64,000 nt of DNA from Lichtheimia corymbifera B2541 (lineage: Eukaryota > Mucoromycota > Mucoromycetes > Mucorales > Lichtheimiaceae), in the NCBI GenBank assembly GCA_000697475.1, contig JNEU01001137.1:62001-126000 (forward strand). The letters are read 5' to 3'. The notes beneath the pieces are model-generated. The model was not told where the DNA came from. It ran no database searches and saw only the letters and a list, made by a program, of their open reading frames with translations. How positions within the stretch are numbered: the stretch's first letter is position 1; the number at the start of each line of letters is the position of its first letter. The translations under genes were made by a program, and so were the position numbers. Shown in pieces: positions 1 to 11,619 of the stretch.

Positions 1-846
1 GATGAATGCTACGAGGTTGTAATGTGGCTACGTAAACGAAACATATAACCTTTGGTAAGGTCATTACTCCATAGGTTGCGTTTAATGCATTCAACAAGGG
101 GCCGAGCAACCCAGTCCTTATTTGATATCATCCACGATCTTTGTAGCCTTCACACAATGTCCCACCCGTTCTCTTCATAATACACTTTGGAATGACTTAT
201 ACAAAAAGCACATTGTACTTGTATTGCTTCAAATTGTCTACTATTGCTACTATCACTACCGCTGGTTTCGACATGAGGGCATTCGTACAAGGTTCAGGGA
301 TCTAAAGGTAGCATATCGGACACAGGTACTGCATTGTCAACTCGACCTGTTGAATGACCAAGGATATAGGTTACCGATTGGTTCCCCTAATGCCAGTTCA
401 AATGGTGATGCGTAAGCCTCTATTGGCGAAAGGCATATGGAGTGTAAGTAAAAGGCGGTCTTCATGCAACTGACACCAACCTCCCTTCTATTCATTTACC
501 AGTGAGCGATTCGGGTGTCTTGGCGTGGTCCCACTTCATTTTTCATATCAACAACGGATTCATCGCCATCATTTGTATTCACCATCGGCAATCAAATCAA
601 TACAATACGAGCTCCAGAAGATCCTTGTACCATGTTATCTTTGATAAGGCGGCGGCATCAGCACAGCAATTGATTGGCCAGCAGACAACGTTACCGATCG
701 CACGCTGAAGAAGAGGAGCTGGGAAGTAAAGCGTGGGAACATTTTCAAATAGCGCTCGGTGTGGGGGAGAACAAGAGAAGGCATGCGAGCTAGAGAACGA
801 CAAGCTTTCCTTTTCACTTTTTTTCTCACCCTTTCTCTTCACACTC
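1..846. other. 5' flank, no gene assigned
   Basis: I recognise no product here. Both strands have short open stretches with stops and no family resemblance. On the minus strand about 30 codons ending at a stop at 294-296 look mildly coding, but I could not join them to another exon. The last 100 bases before the MCC beta start are rich in pyrimidine tracts (CTTTTTTTCTC), typical of the 5' leaders in this genome, so the promoter of that gene should lie here. Confidence 0.4.
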
Positions 847-3273
847 ATGTTATCTGCACGTCGTATCCTCACACCAAACAATCTACGTATCTTATCAGGC
901 CGTGTGGCTGCATATCATACCTTGCATGAACAACAAGCTACCGTCCTTCCCAACAAGGTCGAAACTGCAAGTGCCAGCTTCAAGGTAAACTCTCTCTCTC
1001 TCTCTCTTTTGAGTGACGCGCTCCTTCATATTAACCGATATGACGCGTAGGAAAATGCTGAAAAGATGCAAAAGGCTGTGGAAGATCTCGAGTTGACCAT
1101 TGAGAAAATCAAGTTGGGTAAAGTATTGACAAGGCACAATGATGGAGGAGATTGGAACCATGTAGCTGATTGGATTGGTTGATATAGGTGGAGGTGAACG
1201 TGCACGACAGAGACATCTCTCTCGAAACAAGATGCTTCCACGTGATAGGTAAATCCATGATTTGAGTAGTCTGCAAGATGTTTTGCTCACGCATTTTTAT
1301 ATGTATACAGAATCAACCGATTGCTCGATCCAAAGTATGGCAGTGGAAAAAAGGGATACACATTCGGTTTATTAATGCTGCTTATAATCTCCTAGCTCGC
1401 CATTCTTGGAGTTGTCGCCATTGGCTGGTTACGAGTTATACGATGATGTGGTCCCTGCAGGTGGTATCATCACTGGTATTGGACGTGTTAATGGGTAAGT
1501 GTGCATAGGATGGAAGGAATGCATGATATTGATATCTGTTTTCCTTAGTACGGAGTGCATGGTTGTTGCAAACGATCCCACAGTCAAGGTAAGAAATCGG
1601 GAAACGGGGGGTCACGACCAATATACGTATTGAGTTTATCCTTTCCATAGGGTGGATCTTATTATCCAATCACAGGTATGATTGAAAAGAAGAGAGCAAG
1701 AAATGACAACAGACTAATACTGACAACAAAATAGTTAAGAAGCACTTGCGCGCTCAAGAAGTAGCAAAGGAGAACAACCTTCCTTGTATTTATCTTGGTA
1801 AGTATGAGCAACGAGGATCATTAACAAAGATTAATTGATATCTCGGTTTACAGTGGATTCTGGAGGTGCCAATCTTCCTCGTCAAGCTGATGTGTTCCCT
1901 GATCGTGAGCACTTTGGACGTATCTTTTATAATCAAGCAAACATGTCTGCCATGGGTATTCCACAAATTGCTGCAGTGATGGGCTCTTGCACTGCTGGCG
2001 GTGCATATGTGCCTGCCATGTCGGATGAAAGCATTATTGTTCGCAAGCAAGGTACCATTTTCTTGGCTGGTCCACCTTTAGTCAAGGCTGCTCTTGGTGA
2101 AGAAGTCAAGGCTGAGGACCTTGGCGGTGCTGATTTGCATTGTAAGTTTGTGTGTGTTTGGAGTAGGGCATGGGAACAGGCTATTGATTTTGATATATGT
2201 CAGGTCGCACTTCTGGTGTTACCGATCATTATGCGCTTGATGATGAACATGCTTTGGCCATTGCTCGACGTGTTGTGGGTACATTGAATCGCACAAAGGA
2301 TCCTCAGGTGAGAACAAGATACATGGGATCTCTCACTTTTTACTAATATGGGATTATCAGCTTGCTTTGAAGACCCCTGAGGAACCATTGTATTCTCCCG
2401 ATGAAATCGGTGGCATTGTAGGTGACAATCTCAAAAAGTCGTTCGACAGCAAGAATATCATTGCTCGTCTTGTGGATGGCAGTCGTTTTGCTGAATTCAA
2501 GGAACACTATGGCACTACCCTTGTCACTGGTACGTTGTATGATGATAATCGATTGATCCATGTCAAGATGCTAATGGAGTGTTTTTAGGCTTTGCACACA
2601 TCCACGGTTATCCTGTGGGTATTGTAGCCAACAATGGTATCCTGTTCTCCGAGTCAGCTCTCAAGGGTGCTCACTTTATTGAACTTTGTTCTCAACGCGG
2701 TATTCCATTGGTATTCTTACAAAACATTACCGGCTTCATGGTTGGTTCTTCTGCTGAGGCTGGTGGTATTGCCAAGAACGGTGCCAAGTTGGTGACAGCT
2801 GTCTCTTGTGCTCGTGTCCCCAAGTTCACAGTCATCACTGGTGGCAGTTTCGGTGCTGGTAACTATGGCATGTGTGGTCGTGCCTACTCTCCTCGATTCT
2901 TGTGGATGTGGCCCGTAAGTATTCTTCAACCCTCCCCCCCCATGATGCATGCATCAAATGCTTATTGAATTTTATATAGAATGCCAGAATTTCTGTGATG
3001 GGTGGTGAACAAAGTGCTAATGTATTGGCTCAAATCACCCGTGAAGCAAAGGAAAAGCGTGGCGAGACATGGTCTCAAGAGGAAGAGGAAGCTTTCAAGG
3101 GACCTATTCAACAAAAGTACGAGGCTGAAGGCCATCCTTACTTCTCTAGCGCTCGATTGTGGGATGATGGTGTGATCAACCCTAGAGATACTCGTTCCGT
3201 GCTCGGTTTGGCATTGAGTGCCAGCTTGAATGCACCCATTGAAAAGACCAAGTTTGGTGTTTTCCGCATGTAG
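847..3273 (+). CDS. MCCB: methylcrotonoyl-CoA carboxylase beta subunit, mitochondrial
   Basis: Carboxyltransferase subunit of 3-methylcrotonyl-CoA carboxylase, the biotin enzyme of leucine breakdown in the mitochondrial matrix; it moves the carboxyl group from biotin onto 3-methylcrotonyl-CoA. I join 13 exons: 847-984, 1051-1117, 1188-1248, 1311-1334, 1396-1494, 1549-1588, 1651-1675, 1735-1797, 1854-2141, 2204-2307, 2361-2529, 2589-2914, 2980-3273. The product is 565 aa, close to animal MCCB. Family blocks are [66 protein letters not shown] and the C-terminal [13 protein letters not shown]. The N-terminus ([12 protein letters not shown]...) is Arg/Ser-rich without acidic residues, as expected of a mitochondrial presequence. 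The gene is very intron-rich; two exons are only 24-25 nt. Confidence 0.96.
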
Positions 3274-3640
3274 AAACTTTTTATATACACAGTGCTCAAT
3301 ATCAAAACATAATTCAATCATCTTTTTTATTACAATGTCTGTAAAACTGATATTTGAAAGAGGGTCCATTATATAAAGGTGGTGCGTGTTCCATCATAGA
3401 GAAAACAGGCTGCATTATCGTTGCCATGACAAAATCCATTTGTGGAAGCCAATCACACTACGCCGAGTCAAGCTGAAATTGTCCTGTGAGAGTGTATCAG
3501 ATAACTTTGGTGCTGCTTTACTCCCTTCCTCATCGCACTTACATTCATTGACCTTCGAGGTGCAGGATCCATACAGAGCAGGTATAAACGTAATATTGTC
3601 CTTTATATCGTTACTCATGTGCATACCTATAGCGGAAACT

Positions 3641-3766
3641 ATGATTACCGACACGCAACTCGCTTTCATCGCCAACTCTCTGGGCGTCGCAACCATGGTC
3701 CTCATCGTGGTGTACCACTATGTATCCGTTAACGATAGCGCAAAGCACAAGTTGAAGACACAATAA
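3641..3766 (+). CDS. OST4: oligosaccharyltransferase subunit Ost4
   Basis: A 41-residue single-pass membrane protein. It starts MITDTQLAFIANSLG, runs through a hydrophobic helix (VATMVLIVVYHYV) and ends in a short basic tail. This is close to Ost4 mini-proteins (36-37 aa in yeast and human), which hold Ost3/Ost6 and Stt3 together in the ER oligosaccharyltransferase that N-glycosylates proteins. The frame stays open far upstream of this ATG, so the start was chosen by family length and the conserved MI(T/S)D N-terminus. A non-coding 5' exon is possible. It sits about 370 bp past the MCC beta stop. Confidence 0.9.
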   Translation: MITDTQLAFIANSLGVATMVLIVVYHYVSVNDSAKHKLKTQ

Positions 3767-4709
3767 ACTCCAAGTGACACGATACCTCTGCTCTCTACAG
3801 CTTATCGCATCCTCATATTTCGCACAGTGCATGATTGCATTATACAACGGGTTCCAGGAAGCCCGTTGCCAGCTTTGCTACTATACTCATGTCGATATGG
3901 ATGTACAATACGAAAACACTTTTTCACGCAATGAACAATGCTCGTTGAGATCCGTCAATTTTCATTCAAACATTATCGATGTATCATACACGTGTTCGAT
4001 ATGCGGCGGAAGAAGGAACATGGGTGGGCGTTGTGAAGATATGGATCCACGGTATGGGAATAGCGTTATCAGCTCCAATATGGGATGTCTGAGAGATTGG
4101 GATGTTCATACCAGCAATGCACTTATCGAACAACATGTTGACAATCACATTCATATGCAGACAGTGGTGAAAGGGATGATTTGACATTACCGAGTTGTGC
4201 ATATAAGATGCTAGCCGATAAATGTTAAATTAGACTCCCATCCTATTGCGAATAAAAAAAGAATTATCTTCTTTCATCCAAAACTTCTGATTCATTTGAC
4301 TTGCATGTAAAGAGCGCGTCATCTTTTTGTGGGGTACGGCATGTGATTCAGGGTAATTACGGATTGACAACCGTGGGATAGAGTTATGGAACTATTTTCT
4401 CGACCCACATGCTGTGTTTGGTCCCGGTGACGCATAACATTTATTTGACGGAAAAAGAAAAAGGAGTGCCATGTTACAAACATAATAGGATGAAAAAGCG
4501 TATTGGAAAAAGATTTAACGACGTACGCTGGTGTGAATAATGTGATAAAGATGTGAACGCCCTTACTAATTTCTTGTACGGAGTATCAAACCTTGGGTCA
4601 GGTCAGCCCCCAAAAGGGCGTAATCCACTGGACCTCGGGCTCCATCTCACCTCTTCTTCTTTTCTTTTTCTTTTCAAACCACCCCTCTCCGTTGTGAATA
4701 TTTTACAAT
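3767..4709. other. intergenic region, unassigned
   Basis: An open frame of 136 codons (3774-4184, plus) shows no family motif and an odd composition; I treat it as chance. The stretch 4440-4709 is AT- and CT-rich and ends in CTTTTCTTTTTCTTTTC just before the next gene, resembling the pyrimidine-rich leaders elsewhere in this window. No RNA gene was seen. Confidence 0.4.
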
Positions 4710-6422
4710 ATGGCTGCTGCTGCTGCTCGATCCAAAGTTGTGAACGTGCTCAAGGTGCTTCAATCAGGTGCTGGTAGTTGCCCTTGTCACTCGCACGCCC
4801 ACTCGCATAACCACTTGCCTACCACCAAGTCCTTCAACAGCCTTTTGAGCTATGGCCGTAACTTTGCAAGTGCTAACGAGTCCACCGATTATGCTTTCGA
4901 GATGGCTGCTAGCAACATCCGTTTCGGCCCTGGCGTTACCAGGTAAGCTTTGTAAAAGAAAACACCAATTCATGCAATGGATCAACTGACATTTCCCGAC
5001 TTTGACTGTCATAGTGAAATCGGTATGGATTTGAACAACCTCAAAGCCAAAAAGGTGGCCGTGTACACAGATAGCACTGTAAGTGGACAAAGTAGGAAAG
5101 GATGGATCTTGGATAAAAGATGTGGGCAGAAAATGTAACCGTGGGATTATTTTATAGATTGCCCAATTGCGTCCGCTTCAAGCTGTAGTTGAGTCGTTGG
5201 AGAAGAATGGTGTCAACTTTGTGGTCTATGACACTGTACGTGTTGAGCCCACTGATGGCAGTTTCAAAAAGGCCATCGACTTTGCTCGTGAACACAGCCC
5301 TGATGCGTTCGTTGCTGTGGGTGGTGGTTCCGTCATGGATACCGCCAAAGCTGCCAACTTGTATGCATCTCATCCAGAGGCTGACTTTTTGGACTTTGTG
5401 AATGCTCCCATTGGCAAGGGCCTTCCCCCCACTTTGCCTGTTAAGCCCATGATTGCTGGTAAGTTTGGATGATGTTTTGTTTTCGTCATCCCATTTTAAC
5501 ATGTGACATTAGTGCCCACTACTGCTGGTACTGGTTCTGAGACCACTGGCACTGCCATCTTTGATTATGAACCCCTTCACACTAAGACTGGTATTGCTCA
5601 TCGTGCTTTGAAGCCTTACCTTGGTATCGTGGATCCTCTCAATACCCGCAGCATGCCTGCTCAAGTTCACGCTTCCAGTGGTTTGGACGTGTTGTGTCAC
5701 GCCCTTGAATCTTACACTGCCCTTCCTTACAATGAACGCTCTCCTCGTCCTTCCAACCCTATTTTGCGTCCTGCTTATCAAGGCTCCAACCCCATCAGTG
5801 ATGTCTGGTCATTGCATGCTTTGAAGATGGTTGTCAAATATCTTCCTCGTGTGTACAAGGATCCTCAAGACCATGAAGCTCAATCTCAAATGTTGCTTGC
5901 CTCCACTTTTGCTGGGTAAAAGATAGACATCATTCTGCTTTTGACAATTTTCTCACGCTCCTGGATAGTATCGGCTTCGGTAATGCAGGTGTCCACTTGT
6001 GTCACGGCTTAAGTTACCCCATTAGCGGTTTGAACAAGAATTACCGACACCCTGGTTACAAGGTTGATCATCCTTTGGTTCCTCATGGTGTCTCTGTATC
6101 CCTGACCGCTCCTTCGGTGTTCCGTTTCACCTCTAACGCTTGCCCTGATCGCCACATTGATGCCGCAGCTGCCTTTGGTGCCGACCCTGCCCACATCAAG
6201 CCATCCATGGCTGGTGATGTCCTTGCTGAAAAATTGACTCACTTCCTTGAGGAGCTTGATGTGCCAAATGGTTTGAAGGGTCTCGGCTTTGACAGCTCTA
6301 TGATCCCTCAACTTGTCGAAGGCGCTTTGCCCCAACACCGTGTCACCAAGCTTGCACCTACCCGTGAGCCTGCTGCTGAGCAGTTGGCAGCCATCTTTGA
6401 AAAGTCCATGACTAACTACTAA
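4710..6422 (+). CDS. ADHFE1: hydroxyacid-oxoacid transhydrogenase, mitochondrial (ADHFE1 family)
   Basis: Iron-type alcohol dehydrogenase family. The animal enzyme oxidises 4-hydroxybutyrate while reducing 2-oxoglutarate to 2-hydroxyglutarate. Five exons: 4710-4942, 5015-5078, 5158-5458, 5513-5915, 5969-6422; 484 aa. Visible motifs are the nucleotide-binding VAVGGGSVMDTAK (about residue 150), PTTAGTGSE, the long HASSGLDVLCHALESY block and the metal-ligand histidines in GVHLCHGLSYPI and PHGVSVSLTAP. The N-terminus has an Ala/Arg start followed by a His-rich patch (SHAHSHNH), an unusual presequence. Length matches the family (about 467-490 aa). Natural substrates in fungi are inferred, not shown. 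Confidence 0.94.
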
Positions 6423-7087
6423 ACAATACACAAATGTACTAGAATACATGTGCTCGCACATGCTATAGAGGTGCTAAATATACAACTTTTTTATGCGCAA
6501 AGTCTAAAAATCGCTTGTTCGCATTGATGTCAAAAGGTTTTATATAAGGAGGGGGGAATGTAAATATGGATTGACCTTACATGCCTGTTGACATCACTTG
6601 GTTATCGACTTTGTCTTTCATACATTCCTCCCTTTTGCTCTTGTAGATGAGTGGGTTGTTCTCATCAAGTGGCAGGATATGATTCTCAAAGAGACATAAG
6701 GTCATGAGGGATCTGGATATGATGATGGGACGTCATTCAATACCGTGTTTTGACTACTAGATTATTAAAGGTACATTGACCTTGGCAATGAAAGAACATA
6801 AATGTTCGTATTAGTGGTATCTCGGTAGATCCCATTTTTTATTTACATAGAGAAGAGAAGGTTATGTCATACATCCAAAATAATCAGGAGTGATACTGCA
6901 TCTTATGGTTGATGAGGTAGAGATCCTTTCATTAAAAAGGTCATGGGCGGGGCAGGGGCTATTACTACTAGGATTTACTGATTGGGTGTCCACTGTGTAG
7001 TTCAATGACAGCGATTGCCACAGCCACACAAATTTCGCATAATTTTAAGATGGAGCCAGCTTACACCGCTTTTACTGCTACACAACC
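6423..7087. other. intergenic region between ADHFE1 and SSF1
   Basis: No coding potential is recognised on either strand. It contains the 3' flank of the transhydrogenase gene and the presumed promoter of the downstream Brix gene. No tRNA-like or strongly structured element was noticed. Confidence 0.4.
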
Positions 7088-8498
7088 ATGGGTCGAAGTC
7101 GAGGAGCTAGAAGAGTAGGTTTATTATACAATCGTACTAATTAATACATGGACTGACTGATTATGGCTATAGAGAAAACACAGAACCCATGTGGTTCCAA
7201 AGGAAGAAGAGATCAACAAGATCCCAAAGAGCTTTGTTATGCGATCAGGTCTCGTGGGTCATTCTGTCAGCGCACTTGTCCGAGACGTTCGTCGTATTAT
7301 GGAGCCACATACCGCTACACATTTGAAGGTACTAATGAGGAAGAGACTGTGCAATGAACAAAGGAACTCACGATCACGGCCATGTGTTGCTACAGGAACG
7401 CAAAACGAACCGCCTTAAAGATTTTCTTGTCGTTGCTCCCCAACTTGGTGTGACCCATTTCATGATCTTTACTCGTACTGAAGCCAACACCAACTTGCGT
7501 ATATGTCGTGTGCCTCGTGGTCCAACGCTCACCTTCCGTGTGGATGAATATTCGCTTGCCAAAGATTGTCGTGCACTGCAAAAAGCACCTAGAACAAACG
7601 ACTCCGACTACCTTGCATCACCATTGCTCGTGCTCAACAACTTTAAGCAAGAAGGCAAGCAGTTCAAGTTGATGGCTGCCATGTTGCAAAACATGTTCCC
7701 GGCAATCGATGTCCAGACCGTAAGTACAAGGTTGCTTTAAATCTTTATGGGATGATTTGCTCATAGTACTCCCTTTGATAGATGAAATTGTCACAAACAC
7801 GTCGTGTGCTGTTATTCAACTACAACGAAGAGACGGGCAAGATTGATATGCGTCATTACAGTATTGGTGTGAAAGCCACCGGTGTATCAAAGTCAATCAA
7901 GCGGATCATTGAAACATCATTGCCTGACATGAGCAAATACGATGACATTTCCGATTATGTGATGAAGGAGGCAATTATCTCTGAGAGTGACGTGGAAGAT
8001 GGACCAGAATCAACAGTGACTTTGGCACAAAACATGCATGGTCGTAACAACCGAAAGAACGAACAGCGTGCTGTACGATTGCAGGAGATTGGCCCACGGT
8101 TGACGTTGGATTTGATCAAGATTGAAAATGGCATGTGTGGTGGTGAAGTGTTGTACCATAAATATGGTAAGTACATACAAATGCGTGTGTATAGGATATG
8201 ACAAGATGGCTCATTTATTTCATTCATAGTTCGTAAGACCGAGGAGCAAATCAAGGAAAATGAAGAGAAACGTCAAAAGGCCAAGGAAGCAGCTGCTGAG
8301 CGGAGGAAACAGCAAGAAGCCAACGTAGCATTAAAAAAGGAACAAAAGGAAAAGGCGAAATCCAAGGATGGTGAAGAGGATAACCAATCCGATGCTGGTG
8401 ATGGCGATGTGTCGGAGGTGGAGGACGACGACGATGAAGAAGAAGAACAAGATGATGATGCCTCTGAAGCTGAACCAATGTCTGAAGATGATGAATAG
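7088..8498 (+). CDS. SSF1: Ssf1/Peter Pan, Brix-domain 60S ribosome assembly factor
   Basis: Nucleolar protein required for an early step of 60S subunit maturation (27S pre-rRNA handling with Rrp14/Rrp15 in yeast). Five exons: 7088-7114, 7173-7328, 7396-7719, 7782-8166, 8230-8498; 386 aa. The first exon encodes nine basic residues (MGRSRGARR). The Brix domain spans roughly residues 20-250, with PKSFVMRSG, VVAPQLGVTHF, PRGPTLTFRV and the terminal IGPRLTLDLIKIENG, where the RNA-binding sigma70-like motif lies. The C-terminus is a charged coiled region (KENEEKRQKAKEAA...) followed by a Glu/Asp-rich tail, as in other Ssf/PPAN proteins. Confidence 0.95.
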
Positions 8499-8609
8499 TC
8501 CTGACTCTTACATATAAATCCTCTCATTCAATACATAGTAGTCATTCCCCTCATTAAAAAGTCATTCCATGATAAAAGATAAGCAATGTGTGTGTGTACT
8601 GGTAGATGA

Positions 8610-8625
8610 TTCTAGAAAGACCGAA
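8610..8625. promoter_or_regulatory. possible heat-shock element upstream of HSP10
   Basis: TTCTAGAA is a perfect head-to-tail pair of Hsf1 half-sites, with one further GAA at 8623-8625. It lies about 320 bp before the Hsp10 start codon. One match of this size is weak evidence; the assignment rests on the heat-inducible nature of the neighbouring chaperonin gene. Confidence 0.25.
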
Positions 8626-8934
8626 AATGGGGAATGATATCTTTAATGGCTGATTCTCGTTTTGAACAATGTAAAGCGAATGGATCAGGTGCCTGTGTTT
8701 GAATAGCCTACCTGCCAAAAAGTTTGACAGGGTTTCTTTGTAGCACATGTAACTTTCTCACGACTGACGATACAGGCTGCTATATATGCTGTCCTCCGGG
8801 GTTATCAGCGCAGTCACTGGGAAACTGATGGAAACTCGATTAGACAGCCGCCAATAAACACGACTTGCGAACGAGCCTCTTGCTTTCTTTTTTTTTCTCC
8901 ACACATCCACTTACTCACACGCTCTCGTATCACC

Positions 8935-9469
8935 ATGGTAAGCTGCAACATGTCGTATTTATTTCAACTTGACTCATAAGCTATCGTGCTAGTCTGCTGC
9001 CAACAAGGTTAAGAACATCATTCCTCTCCTCGACCGCGTCTTGGTCCAACGTATCAAGCCCCAAGAGGTAAAGTCTTTATATGTGCCATGGTCAAAATGA
9101 GTTCTCCATGCTGACATTGGCGCTGGAATGGGTGCTTGTTAGAAAACTGCCTCTGGTATCTTTATTCCCGAGAAGGCTCAAGAAGCTTCCAACCAAGCTA
9201 TTGTTCTTGCCGTTGGTAAGGGTGCATTGAACAAGGAAGGTAACCACATTCCTTTGCAAGTTGCCACTGGTGACAAGGTCATTCTTCCTCCTTTCGGTGG
9301 TAGCGCTATCAAGGTCCAGGGTGAGGTAAAGTATATTTGTGAAATGGGAATGGGTGGAGAGATATATATGTGTGTGTATATCTATCAGACGACTTACCGA
9401 ATGAATGTCATCCAGGAATACTTTTTGTTCCGCGATTCCGAGATCGTTGCCAAGGTTGAGGAGAACTAA
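8935..9469 (+). CDS. HSP10: 10 kDa mitochondrial chaperonin (GroES/Hsp10)
   Basis: Co-chaperonin that caps Hsp60 in the mitochondrial matrix. Four coding exons: 8935-8937, 8993-9067, 9143-9325, 9416-9469; 104 aa. Exon 1 contributes only the ATG, cut directly by a GTAAGC donor. Exon 2 then opens SAANKVKNIIPLLDRVLVQR, the family N-terminus. Other landmarks are the mobile loop (KTASGIFIPEKAQE), the roof/barrel segment GDKVILPPFGG and the C-terminal EYFLFRDSEIVAKVEEN. No other upstream ATG gives a better start, and the length is the usual 100-106 aa. Confidence 0.96.
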
Positions 9470-9557
9470 GCAATCAATGTATACATCTTGTCCTTTTTTT
9501 TTACCATCATATACAATGTACAGAGCGTCATCCAGACATTCGCACACATATAAAACC

Positions 9558-10315
9558 TCATTCTGCTTTATTTGACATGTCAAGAAAGAGTTGGGAGGAT
9601 AAATTACATCCAGCAGCAGGACCATAAAACGATAACCAAATCTTGATATAATTCGTTGTGTTGATATGTTGTTCAAATTGCTTCATTACACTATGGGTAT
9701 TGCATGGGTGGATGTACCAGAATGGCAGGCCGAGAATAGGATGTTCATCTTGAGTGATGCCACCTTGTGAGCTGACAGTGGTAGGCAAACGTAGATTGGG
9801 TCCGGATACTGCTGAGATTACCCAATCATAGAGTTGATCTAATGAAAGGGATGATCCATCTAATGCAATGCGGATATGAAAATACCCGTAGTTAGCGAGT
9901 CGGTGCTTTGATAATACCCCACACACACACCACCATACCTGGATCGAATGCATTAAAGTATAATACAGGTGCTTGGAAAGTGGGAGAATATACAATGTGA
10001 TGCTCTAATGTGATATAGGCCTGCTTTGTTACTGCAGCTACAGCAACATCTTCCTCTTCCTCTTGCTCTAATTCATCCATAGTAACTGGAGGTGGCGTCC
10101 AATTCCGGGGCAAGGGATGTAAAATCTTCCGTGTCATATATTGATAACCAGTCTAAGTAGTTTTTTTAGGGGTCAACTGGCTATTCTTTGTCTCAACTTT
10201 GGGTTTCCATATATACTCGCTTATCAGTCACGATATCCCAGTTGGGTTCTTCATTGCAGTTTTGAACCTGATGGTGGAAATGAGAGATTGCTTTATGGAA
10301 GACTGAGCGATTCAT
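9558..10315 (-). CDS. ATG10: Atg10, E2-like enzyme of the Atg12 conjugation system
   Basis: Autophagy E2-like enzyme that passes the ubiquitin-like Atg12 from Atg7 to Atg5. Three exons read on the minus strand: 10315-10217, 10152-9939, 9859-9558; 204 aa. The catalytic block is intact: DEHPILGLPFWYIHPC, with the HPC cysteine near residue 155, followed by the downstream family motif WLSFYGPAAGCNLS. Upstream blocks VYSPTFQAPVLYFNAFD and NWDIVTDKR-TGYQY also match Atg3/Atg10 folds. An acidic stretch (LEQEEEEDVAV) lies in the usual variable loop. It converges on Hsp10, with stops only 89 bp apart. Confidence 0.88.
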
Positions 10316-10670
10316 AAGGAGAAAAGAGAGGAGCGGGAATGGATTTGAGAGACAAGCTCTTTTCCAAGCCTCCTGGTGTATTATTTTTGCTTGTCTTTAC
10401 ATAGTAAGGAGAAACCATAAAGTGATTGAGCTATATACAACAGATTTGTCTGTGGGTGAAACTGTAAACAAGAGGAGGAGGAGTAGAAAGAAAGGATGGA
10501 ATGGATAACGGGAGATATAAAAAAAGTAGGAGAAGGAGGAGGAACAGGAGGAGAAGGATAGTAGGGGTAAATGCGTGATGAATGAGATAGAGAGATAATA
10601 ATAGACGCTATTACTGCTGCTGCATGGATGATGCGAAAGGGTATGATGAAAGAGGGCTCTTGATCCTTGT
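10316..10670. other. short intergenic region, purine-rich
   Basis: About 355 bp between two minus-strand genes. On the plus strand it is strongly purine-rich (AGGAGGAGGAG, GAAGGAGGAGG) between 10470 and 10560, so on the coding strand it is a C/T-rich tract. It is likely the 3' region of the secreted-protein gene plus the Atg10 promoter. Confidence 0.35.
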
Positions 10671-11619
10671 TTACTCATCCAGTAAAAAGTCCTCCAAGAT
10701 GGATTGTGTTGCGTCTTGAACGCGTTCATCAAATTGGACGCTGAGGATACTTTCGATCTCGGAAAGCCATGATCTTAACCAGTTGGATAATGCAATAGAT
10801 TCAGGTCGTTCTTCTTCCTCCTGTTGTTGCTCCTGTTCCAGACGGAGGGCGTCCAACCATAACAAGGGATCGGCATAGTCGTCGTCTTGTGGTTGCTGTA
10901 GTCGGGGATGAGCTCCCATCACAAGTTGATCCCCGCCTTGACGCCATCTGGGTGGTTGCTCTGGCAATGGTTGTTGCTGTGGTAGTTGCTGATACTGCTC
11001 TTCGAATAAACTTGCAGGAATAGATTGATTAATGATGATATCAGCAGCCTCATCCACATTGGCAATGAGACCCAGTTGATTCCCAATATGCTGGTTCAAA
11101 GTCAAAATATCCTCCGTCAACCCAGAGACACCTGCTGTAGCTGTATGCCGATCTTTGTGTTCGAGTATCGTCGGTAAATTGGACTCGACAAGAGGTCGAA
11201 TCGAAGCAAGCAAGTTGGATCGCATGAGGTTCAAGTGGTCGCGAAGTGCATGCACAAACGATCGAAAAGAAGTACGGCAACGACCTACCATAAAAATAGT
11301 CAATTACAATGCTCATACAATAAACGTTCACTACGCGAAACTTACTGCGATGGACCGTTCCCAAATGGTGGATTGACATGAATGAGCGAGGAGCTGACAA
11401 CGTTATCTCTTCAGTCAAAGTGGCCATGACTTGATCAACGATGTTTTCATAATATTCGCTTAGCGCATTGGTGACAGCGACAGCGTCTACGGATGTGGTT
11501 GTTTGAGGGGTGATATCATCAATTCGTACGGCTTGTTGTTCATTAAACGCTGAAGAGACGCCAAAGAGGGCACAGCTTATAAGAGTGATGGACAATAAAT
11601 GGCGAGATGCTAGACGCAT
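10671..11619 (-). CDS. secreted protein of unknown function
   Basis: Not recognised. Two exons on the minus strand, 11619-11346 and 11284-10671, give 295 aa. The first 22-26 residues (MRLASRHLLSITLISC...) form a clear signal peptide with likely cleavage after VSSA, so the product probably enters the secretory pathway. The rest is largely helical by composition (VDQVMATLTEEI, LSNWLRSWLSEIESIL) with a Gln/Pro-rich middle (QQLPQQQPLPEQPP) and a second Gln/Glu run near residue 245. There is no membrane anchor or GPI tail. The start was placed at the ATG that opens the signal peptide. Confidence 0.7.

Noticed and set aside
3386..3640. N-terminal extension of the OST4 frame (85 codons)
   Set aside because: Ost4 proteins are 36-41 aa and start at MI(T/S)D; the upstream residues have no family counterpart.
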